Source: Chloroflexota bacterium (GTDB lineage Bacteria; Chloroflexota; Dehalococcoidia; UBA3495). Taken from it: 5,441 bases of DNA. The stretch lies in contig PAMF01000044.1 in the NCBI GenBank assembly GCA_002707185.1, forward strand, positions 1 to 5,441, written 5' to 3'. Position numbers and translations under genes: made by a program. This document shows, in pieces, positions 1-4,746 of this stretch. The stretch's first letter is position 1. Each line of letters opens with the position of its first letter. The notes beneath the pieces were generated by a model. It worked only from the letters and a program-made list of their open reading frames with translations. It searched no databases and was not told the DNA's origin.

Positions 1-277
1 AAGAGCTGCGCAAATCGGTCCTGACGTTGGGCTAAACGACTTACTTTGCTGTGATAAATTCGACGTGCTATCGGAGATAAGCCGCATTAATTTACCAACA
101 GAAATAATCGCTGGAAGTATGGATCAATTGACTCCAGTTCGGTTCGCGGATTATTTGGCTACGAGCATTCTAAATTCAGAAAAGTATGTAGTTCAGGGGG
201 GAGATCACTTTCTGCAATTACAACATCATAAAGAAGTGAATGATAGGATAGAGAAATTCGTCCAACGGCTAAAATGA
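1..277 (+). CDS. alpha/beta hydrolase, C-terminal fragment (5' end outside window)
   Basis: The frame is open from the left edge (first full codon at base 2) to a TGA at 275-277, giving about 91 residues. A GTG at 65 is only an internal valine: the residues before it (DLLCCDKFDV) fit the cap region of alpha/beta hydrolases, so the gene begins outside the window. The visible part holds the end of the fold. The strand-turn IIAGSMDQLTP carries the expected acid of the catalytic triad (Asp codon 122-124), and GGDHFLQLQ carries the catalytic His (codon 206-208); a final helix follows. The nucleophile elbow is not in view. The family hydrolyses esters, lactones, C-C bonds or similar; the substrate cannot be told from this piece. 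It converges on the flavin reductase with 3 bp between the stops. The family call is solid and the specific function is unknown. Confidence 0.85.
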   Translation, partial: RAAQIGPDVGLNDLLCCDKFDVLSEISRINLPTEIIAGSMDQLTPVRFADYLATSILNSEKYVVQGGDHFLQLQHHKEVNDRIEKFVQRLK

Positions 278-289
278 TGTTTAGCCGTT
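264..289. terminator. hairpin over both convergent stop codons, possible bidirectional terminator
   Basis: AACGGCTAAA at 264-273 is the exact reverse complement of TTTAGCCGTT at 280-289, with the 6-nt loop ATGATG between. The hydrolase stop (TGA 275-277) lies in the loop and the flavin reductase stop (TAA, 283-281 on the minus strand) lies in one arm. The position between two convergent genes suggests a shared transcript 3' end. Neither side has a T-tract, so intrinsic termination is not certain; it could instead stabilise the mRNA ends. Confidence 0.5.
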
Positions 290-766
290 AGCTGGGTGAT
301 ACCAGCGGCTTTTAAAAAACATGAGTGGCTCACCATCCTCTTCTTGGCGAACTTCTTTAACTTCTCCCATGTATACGGTGTGATCACCGTATACATGGGA
401 GCCTACTACTTCACATGAGAAGGAAACCATAGAGCCATTTAAAAATGGTACATCGCCTTCTGCCATGATGAACTCATATTTGACTTCACCTGTACGGTCT
501 TCAGGACGTTTGGCAAAATAGATGCCAAGATTCTCCTGACCTTCGTTTAAGATGTTTACGCCAAATCTCCCAGTACGTTCTACGAACCCATAGGTATTAG
601 TACCGTGAGCCACGCAAACTAAGATAGTCGGGGGATCCAAACACACTGAAGTAAATGAATTTGCCGTCATAGAATGCGGCGTCCCTTGTTCGTCTATAGT
701 AGTTACGACTGTCACACCGGTGGCGAATTTAGACATAGCGGTTCGAAAATCATTGCTGGAACTCAA
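281..766 (-). CDS. flavin reductase-like FMN-binding domain protein
   Basis: This is a 161-residue single-domain protein of the flavin reductase family (HpaC/DIM6-NTAB type). The family uses NAD(P)H to reduce FMN or FAD, usually to feed a separate monooxygenase. Family marks are the N-terminal FRTAMSKFATGVTVVT (7-22), the flavin-binding stretch SMTANSFTSVCLDPP (32-46), the strand GRFGVNIL (66-73) and the GDHTVYMGEV motif (127-136); the length is typical. The start is TTG at 766-764: an in-frame TAA lies two codons upstream, a GAGGGG ribosome site (779-774) sits 7 nt before it, and the next ATG (codon 11) would cut into the conserved FR..M..FATG motif. The gene lies 115 bp downstream of the thiolase on the same strand. 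No monooxygenase partner is present, so the electron acceptor is unknown. A perfect 17-bp inverted repeat lies inside the gene, over residues 122-135. Confidence 0.9.
   Translation of the reverse strand: MSSSNDFRTAMSKFATGVTVVTTIDEQGTPHSMTANSFTSVCLDPPTILVCVAHGTNTYGFVERTGRFGVNILNEGQENLGIYFAKRPEDRTGEVKYEFIMAEGDVPFLNGSMVSFSCEVVGSHVYGDHTVYMGEVKEVRQEEDGEPLMFFKSRWYHPANG
364..401. repeat. perfect 17-bp inverted repeat with 4-nt loop inside the flavin reductase gene
   Basis: CTCCCATGTATACGGTG (364-380) is followed by TGAT (381-384) and then by its exact reverse complement CACCGTATACATGGGAG (385-401). The repeat encodes residues 122-135 on the minus strand (GSHVYGDHTVYMGE), which includes the family's GDH motif. 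The mRNA of either strand could fold into a long perfect hairpin here. Confidence 0.95.
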
Positions 767-773
767 AGCTTAT

Positions 774-779
774 CCCCTC
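774..779 (-). promoter_or_regulatory. ribosome binding site deciding the TTG start of the flavin reductase
   Basis: On the minus strand GAGGGG lies 7 nt before TTG at 766-764. No ATG or GTG is available between the upstream stop (772-770) and the conserved N-terminus, so this site supports the TTG start. Confidence 0.75.
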
Positions 780-796
780 ACAAATAATTTAGACAG

Positions 797-802
797 ATTA
801 TA
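797..802 (-). promoter_or_regulatory. possible -10 box for the flavin reductase
   Basis: The minus strand reads TATAAT at 802-797, about 30 nt upstream of the TTG start, in an AT-rich stretch between the thiolase and the flavin reductase. No good -35 hexamer is seen 16-18 nt upstream, so the call is tentative. If real, the gene has its own promoter with a short leader instead of depending only on read-through from the thiolase. Confidence 0.3.
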
Positions 803-881
803 TTATTCTGGACGTTAGCTCTCTGGTATTTTAAACAACTATGATTGGATAGAATAGCCAGATTTTACAAGATAGATCGAT

Positions 882-2057
882 CTACCCTGTTGCTAATACT
901 ACTGTACCAGTAGACGAGAGTGATCCTCCAGTACCGTTGACTATAGATATTTCAGGGTTACTGGTCGGGGATAGCCGTTTTTTAACCTGTCTATCACCAC
1001 ATTCTCCTCTGAGTTGACGGACTGCTTCGACTAACAGGAAGCTCCCATACATTCCAGGATGAGTATATGATAAACCTCCACCACTGGTATTCAGGGGGAA
1101 ATCTCCACCTGGAGCAGTACGTTGACCCTTAACGAAATCCGCTGCCTCTCCCGGTCGACAAAAGCCTAGCCCCTCCAACGTTAACATTACCGTATATGTA
1201 AAGGAATCGTATATCATGGTTAGGTCGATATCGTCATGGCGTATACCAGCTTGAGCCATGGCCTTGGGGCCTGTCTCTCTAGCTATTAACGAAGTGAATG
1301 AAGGCATAGTACTTATGATGCCGTGATCATGACTTTCAGAGGCCCCAAGTACCCACACTGGCTGTTTTTTACAATTGGCTGCTTTTTCGGCTGTTGTGAC
1401 TATGATAGCCGCCCCTGAGTCTGTAACAAGGCAACAGTCAGGGAGGTGAAACGGCCAGGCTACCCATCGGGAATTATGATATTCATCAAATGTCATTGGA
1501 GTTTCGTGCATAACTGCTTTGGGATTTAAGTTAGCCCATTTCCTTGTAGAAACCGCAATTTCTGACATGGCCTCTCTGGTTCTGTCTTCTCCGTATTCGT
1601 GCATATATCTTGTGCAAGCCAATGCGTAATTTATAGGTTGACCTATCAGCCCGTATGGGGATTCAAATTGTGCTACTGGTAGATTCCCATCAACTGGTAC
1701 ACGTGCTCTAGTTGACCTACCTGCTTGCCCATGAGTGATCAGTACAGTGTCACAGTACCCTGTTCGTATTGCCGCTATAGCATGGGCTACGTGTATTACA
1801 AAGGAAGAGCCCCCGACCGACGTATTATCTGTAAAGGTTGGTTGTATACCCATATATTCGGCTGTGACCAGTGTGGAAAAACCGGCTGTTAACAAACCAT
1901 TAATGTCACCCTTTGAAAGGCCTGCATCCTCCAGTGCATTATGTGCGGCTTCCGCGTGGTGCTGTAGAGACGACTTGTGGGGTACTGTCCCCATTTCATC
2001 GGACTCAGCTACCCCTACAATTGCTATGTCCCTTGATTGAGAGCCATGAGATACCAT
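882..2057 (-). CDS. thiolase-superfamily protein (SCP2/lipid-transfer type) lacking the catalytic cysteines
   Basis: The protein has 391 residues from the start chosen here, the usual length for the family. It opens with RDIAIVGVAESDEMG (9-23), the normal thiolase first strand. At 79-86 (TSVGGSSF) a glycine stands where classical thiolases have the acylated Cys, and the C-terminal Cys loop is replaced by VNGTGGSL (373-380). The C-terminal half keeps MIYDSFTYTVMLTLEGLGFC (281-300) and NTSGGGLSYTHPGMYG (323-338) with the GHP-like His333. It therefore belongs to the SCP2-like group, where some members (Ltp2) are retro-aldolases working with a DUF35 partner on acyl-CoA side chains; ordinary thiolysis is unlikely. 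No DUF35 gene is visible. The start is ATG 2057-2055, with GAAGGAG (2070-2064) 6 nt upstream; the frame stays open to an ATG at 2228 that has no ribosome site. The stop is TAG at 884-882. Substrate unknown. Confidence 0.85.
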   Translation of the reverse strand: MVSHGSQSRDIAIVGVAESDEMGTVPHKSSLQHHAEAAHNALEDAGLSKGDINGLLTAGFSTLVTAEYMGIQPTFTDNTSVGGSSFVIHVAHAIAAIRTGYCDTVLITHGQAGRSTRARVPVDGNLPVAQFESPYGLIGQPINYALACTRYMHEYGEDRTREAMSEIAVSTRKWANLNPKAVMHETPMTFDEYHNSRWVAWPFHLPDCCLVTDSGAAIIVTTAEKAANCKKQPVWVLGASESHDHGIISTMPSFTSLIARETGPKAMAQAGIRHDDIDLTMIYDSFTYTVMLTLEGLGFCRPGEAADFVKGQRTAPGGDFPLNTSGGGLSYTHPGMYGSFLLVEAVRQLRGECGDRQVKKRLSPTSNPEISIVNGTGGSLSSTGTVVLATG

Positions 2058-2063
2058 TGTCGT

Positions 2064-2070
2064 CTCCTTC
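2064..2070 (-). promoter_or_regulatory. strong ribosome binding site deciding the thiolase start
   Basis: GAAGGAG on the minus strand at 2070-2064 ends 6 nt before ATG at 2057-2055. This near-consensus site, with homology beginning just after that ATG, places the start 57 codons inside the longest open frame. Confidence 0.85.
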
Positions 2071-2291
2071 GGACTATCCGTTTTATCTAAAGTTCCAATT
2101 ACTAAGTCCATGTTAAACGGCAGGCCTGCTTGATGATATAACAACACATCATTTGAGACAACGGGTGCCGATTGATTGGGAAGATAAGTGATCTGATTAT
2201 GTTTAAAGTGAACTACTTGGATCGGCATGATAAAATTAAACTTAGATTATCACGTAACTAAACCTTTCAAGCCAGATGGGAAGGGATTGCC

Positions 2292-2297
2292 TGGAGG
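2292..2297 (+). promoter_or_regulatory. ribosome binding site deciding the EVE gene start
   Basis: TGGAGG at 2292-2297 lies 5 nt before ATG at 2303. It favours that ATG over the in-frame ATG at 2276, which has no comparable site and would add nine residues outside the EVE fold. Confidence 0.8.
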
Positions 2298-2302
2298 TTA
2301 AG

Positions 2303-2872
2303 ATGCCCCGCAATTTTTGGATGATTGTTTGTAATGAAGCTAATTTTAATATTACCGAAGAACTGGGATTTGTAACCCAGGGTCTTAAGTCCCAACACCG
2401 CAGGAAAGTTCAACGTATCGAAGTAGGAGACAGAGTACTTTTTTACGTTACGGGAGTACGTAAATTTACTGGTACCGCTACAGTGACAGCTGCTTATCGT
2501 GAGGAAAATACCGCGCGATGGGAGGACGAGGGTAGTACTGGATGGCCTTATGAGATCGGCATTAAATCAGAGGTGATTTTAGAAAAAGACCAACACATTG
2601 AAGCAGGGCTATTAGCCCATAGGTTAGACTATGTTCGCCGATGGGCACCTGAAGATTGGTATTTGGCTTTCCAAGGGAACCTGCATTTACTTCCTAAAAA
2701 TGATTTTTTCATTATCGAAGAGGAAATGAAAAAATTAAAATTGGGCAGTGATTATCAATATGTTGAACAGCCAATTAAAAACAAGAATCAATACAGGAGA
2801 CGGCGTGGAGGAGGACGGAATAAGGTCAATAAAGATACTCAAAACACGGCGTCTGAAGTCACTCAGGTCTAG
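2303..2872 (+). CDS. EVE-domain protein with basic C-terminal tail
   Basis: The protein has 189 residues. The EVE domain (PUA/YTH-like fold, known or proposed to bind modified bases in RNA or DNA) spans about residues 4-142. Marks are the opening NFWMIVCNEANF (4-15), the core GDRVLFYVTGVRKFTGTATV (42-61) with its usual GD..lfY pattern, and WPYEIGIKSEVIL (81-93). After the domain comes a low-complexity basic tail, KNKNQYRRRRGGGRNKVNK (159-177), which looks disordered and suited to nucleic acid contact; ordinary EVE proteins of about 140-150 residues lack it. The start is the ATG preceded by TGGAGG. An in-frame ATG nine codons earlier (2276) lacks a site. The gene is transcribed away from the thiolase and converges on queG, 51 bp apart. 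The protein should be cytoplasmic. The target base or nucleic acid cannot be told from sequence. Confidence 0.85.
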   Translation: MPRNFWMIVCNEANFNITEELGFVTQGLKSQHRRKVQRIEVGDRVLFYVTGVRKFTGTATVTAAYREENTARWEDEGSTGWPYEIGIKSEVILEKDQHIEAGLLAHRLDYVRRWAPEDWYLAFQGNLHLLPKNDFFIIEEEMKKLKLGSDYQYVEQPIKNKNQYRRRRGGGRNKVNKDTQNTASEVTQV

Positions 2873-2916
2873 TAAATCCATGGTCATCGGCGAGGATTAA
2901 TGATAACCTGATCTGC

Positions 2917-2950
2917 GCCCTATTTATTTGTCGCTACTGTTTATTTGTCG
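2917..2950. repeat. imperfect 17-bp tandem repeat at the 3' end of queG
   Basis: On the minus strand two adjacent 17-bp units (2950-2934 and 2933-2917) share their first 11 bases, CGACAAATAAA, and 13 of their first 14. The first copy encodes RQINS of QueG. The second is read in a shifted frame and supplies the TAA stop (2926-2924). It may be a recent small duplication that set the present C-terminus. Confidence 0.5.
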
Positions 2951-4084
2951 TATCGCTAGATCAATTTCTTCTAAAACCCATTGGTCAGTCTCATTAACGC
3001 TCGCTTCCTTTAAGATATTGAGCACATTGAGACCACCGATTTGACCGAGGGCCCAGGCTGCGTGGCCTCGTACTAATTCGAGTTCCTCGACTAGGCATTT
3101 GGAGAGCTCAGGTACACTGGATTTGTCCTTATTATTACCTAAAGCTATGCAGGCGTTTCGTTTCAAACCCGAAAGCTTAGCTCTCATTATTGGTGTACCC
3201 GCAAACTGATTCGTGAATCCCTCTTCATCTAATCTCAAGACATCAAACAAATTTATAGCATCTAAACTGGATCGCTGAAATTCGGGTTCATTGGTCGCAG
3301 GCGCGATATTATTTACAGGGCATACCTCCTGGCATATATCACAGCCAAAGATCCAGTTCTTCATTTGAGGTCTTATATCACGGGGGATAGGCCCTTTGTT
3401 TTCTATGGTTTGAAAGGAAATACATTTTGTGTTATCCAGTACATATGGCCCTACTATTGCACCAGTAGGGCATGCTTTGATGCATTGGATACATGTACCG
3501 CAACTTTTTTTGAGCGGGACATCAGCTTGTAAATCAAGATCAGTAATTATTTGTCCGAGGAAAGTCCATGAACCTACTCCCGGGGATAATATATTGGTGT
3601 TTTTTCCGAACCAACCTAATCCAGATCGATTAGCGGCAGCCCTGTCTAGCATAGGACCATCGTCTACATACCATTTAGCCGAGAATTCTTTCCCCAAAAT
3701 GGAAGACATTTCCGCTACGAAGGAACGCATACGCTTTTTTATGAGTTTATGGTAATCCTTCCCCTGAGCGTAGTTGGCGATTCGTCCAGTGTTATTATCG
3801 TTAATACCCTGCTTATAATAACTGGTGGGTTGAAAATAATTTATCCCTAAACAAATTATAGATTGGGCACCTGGTAGTAGTTGTTGAGGATCAGTTCCTC
3901 GTTTCACTCTAGATGCGGTGTACCAGGGTAAGCCGTCCATATAACCCTGGTTCAGGCGATCTAATGCTCGGGTTTTATCCTCTGAGAATTCCTTCGCATA
4001 AGTAATTTTTACCAAATCGAAACCTAAGCTTGACGCGGTTTTTTTAACCCAGTTTGTCAGGTCTGATTTAGATAATGTATCCAA
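2924..4084 (-). CDS. queG: epoxyqueuosine reductase QueG
   Basis: QueG is the cobalamin- and 4Fe-4S-dependent enzyme that reduces epoxyqueuosine to queuosine at the wobble base (position 34) of tRNAs for Asp, Asn, His and Tyr, the last step of queuosine synthesis, in the cytoplasm. The protein has 386 residues. The N-terminal cobalamin-binding half includes YVDDGPMLDRAAA (139-151), with Asp141 at the place of the family's proton donor, and GLGWFGKNTNIL (155-166). Two clusters are complete: CGTCIQCIKACP (Cys195, 198, 201, 205), then Cys221, and CDICQEVCP (Cys248, 251, 255). The tail (about 305-383) is HEAT-like, as in many QueG proteins, and contacts tRNA. The only plausible start is TTG 4084-4082, because an in-frame TGA lies five codons upstream; its ribosome site is weak. 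It follows the DCD/dUTPase gene by 53 bp and may be co-transcribed with it. No other queuosine gene is in view. Confidence 0.95.
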   Translation of the reverse strand: MDTLSKSDLTNWVKKTASSLGFDLVKITYAKEFSEDKTRALDRLNQGYMDGLPWYTASRVKRGTDPQQLLPGAQSIICLGINYFQPTSYYKQGINDNNTGRIANYAQGKDYHKLIKKRMRSFVAEMSSILGKEFSAKWYVDDGPMLDRAAANRSGLGWFGKNTNILSPGVGSWTFLGQIITDLDLQADVPLKKSCGTCIQCIKACPTGAIVGPYVLDNTKCISFQTIENKGPIPRDIRPQMKNWIFGCDICQEVCPVNNIAPATNEPEFQRSSLDAINLFDVLRLDEEGFTNQFAGTPIMRAKLSGLKRNACIALGNNKDKSSVPELSKCLVEELELVRGHAAWALGQIGGLNVLNILKEASVNETDQWVLEEIDLAIRQINSSDK

Positions 4085-4137
4085 TTGATTACATTCTCAA
4101 CTAATGGGATATCTTTTGTCGTTGGGGATCAAGTAAG

Positions 4138-4650
4138 TCATATGTTTTCGTTAAGGAAACGTCCTTGATACCCCATGCTTGCTAGTTTTTCTAGTCTAGC
4201 AAATATGAGTTGAATAAGTCGGGCATTTTGTTGTATTTCAAACCCATTTGGATTAAAGATAGTCAGAAGTGACTGAGATCGGCCTTTATATCCCGCGTCC
4301 CATATAGCGGTGTTTATAGTAACGCCACTCCGAAGTAGACTCGATCTGGGCTTGGCTAGTGCCATCAAGTCTAATGGTAAATTGCAAATTTCGTTGAATA
4401 TAATCAAATAGGATCCTTGACATAGTCTTACCCATCCGTGTTCATCGAATGCAATGATTTTACTGTCGCTCAATAGTCGTTGCTGAGAATCTTTGCCAAT
4501 GTATCCACTTGATGTCAGTTCTCGCACTTCCATTAAGGTCAGATCGATACCGTTAGGCTGAAGTTGTTCTTCCAAGTCTATAAGATTTGTTATTAAGGGT
4601 GAATCACTGAGTATCAATTCAGATATCGAATCTCTATCGAGTAAACTCAT
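4138..4650 (-). CDS. dut: dUTPase / dCTP deaminase (DCD) family protein, probably dUTPase
   Basis: The protein has 170 residues and belongs to the trimeric dUTPase/dCTP deaminase fold that keeps dUTP low and supplies dUMP for thymidylate. Family motifs are QPNGIDLTL (31-39), the phosphate-binding PRSSLLRSG (101-109), the uracil-pocket hairpin TAIWDAGYKGR (114-124), NARLIQLIF (142-150) and the C-terminal lid GYQGRFLNE (160-168). By my hand alignment, the Glu that activates water in dCTP deaminases (E. coli pattern VLEFYN) is replaced by Thr130 in LLTIFN, so hydrolysis of dUTP, as in archaeal DCD-like dUTPases, is more likely than deamination. If that alignment is wrong the enzyme could be dCTP deaminase (dcd). 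The start is ATG 4650-4648 with AAGG (4660-4657) 6 nt upstream. It lies just after the groEL terminator and 53 bp before queG, probably the first gene of that transcript. Confidence 0.85.
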   Translation of the reverse strand: MSLLDRDSISELILSDSPLITNLIDLEEQLQPNGIDLTLMEVRELTSSGYIGKDSQQRLLSDSKIIAFDEHGWVRLCQGSYLIIFNEICNLPLDLMALAKPRSSLLRSGVTINTAIWDAGYKGRSQSLLTIFNPNGFEIQQNARLIQLIFARLEKLASMGYQGRFLNENI

Positions 4651-4661
4651 TCTTAGCCTTG

Positions 4662-4688
4662 TTTAATTATTGTCATTTCATAATTAAA
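4662..4688. repeat. AT-only 9-bp inverted repeat upstream of the dUTPase-family gene
   Basis: TTTAATTAT (4662-4670) and ATAATTAAA (4680-4688) are perfect reverse complements around a 9-nt loop. The pair lies 12 bp before the gene's ATG and shares 4 bp with the outer edge of the neighbouring terminator stem. It may be part of an AT-rich promoter or operator, or chance in AT-rich DNA. Confidence 0.4.
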
Positions 4689-4733
4689 TAAAAAAGGGAG
4701 ACATCCCCAAGGACCGCCTCCCTTTTTTATTTA
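4685..4733 (-). terminator. intrinsic terminator after groEL
   Basis: TAAATAAAAAAGGGAG (4685-4700) pairs perfectly with CTCCCTTTTTTATTTA (4718-4733) around a 17-nt loop. A GC-rich stem core followed by six T residues and more AT is the classic Rho-independent form. It begins 13 bp after the groEL stop. The structure is symmetric and could act on both strands, but only the minus-strand groEL transcript enters it here. It separates groEL from the dUTPase-family gene. Confidence 0.9.
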
Positions 4734-4746
4734 GTGTTTGATCGGA

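Larger units (their letters stand above)
2058..2302. other. divergent intergenic region between thiolase and EVE genes
   Basis: This 245-bp region should hold the promoters of both divergent genes. The thiolase frame remains open across 2058-2228 (57 codons from an ATG at 2228), but the encoded stretch resembles no thiolase N-terminus and that ATG lacks a ribosome site, so I read it as non-coding. A 10-bp palindrome GCAGGCCTGC lies at 2120-2129 and could be an operator or chance. I see no convincing -35/-10 pair on either strand. Confidence 0.6.

Noticed and set aside
873..884. 12-bp palindrome TAGATCGATCTA over the thiolase stop codon
   Set aside because: It has no loop and no T-tract, so it is not a terminator; a 12-bp palindrome is plausible by chance and no second copy was seen.
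1735..2040. Plus-strand open frame opposite the thiolase gene
   Set aside because: It is antisense to a well-supported thiolase frame, resembles no family and has no convincing ribosome site; the overlapping plus frame at 1913-2116 fails for the same reasons.
2120..2129. 10-bp palindrome GCAGGCCTGC as an operator in the divergent region
   Set aside because: It is a single short site with no second copy and no recognised regulator motif; noted only within the intergenic entry.
3448..3471. 8-bp inverted repeat GCCCTACT/AGTAGGGC with an 8-nt loop in queG
   Set aside because: Short arms inside conserved coding sequence (CPTGAIVGPY) are explained by chance and codon content.
3429..3755. Plus-strand open frame opposite queG
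   Set aside because: It is the antisense of the conserved QueG cluster region, and its composition follows from the QueG codons.
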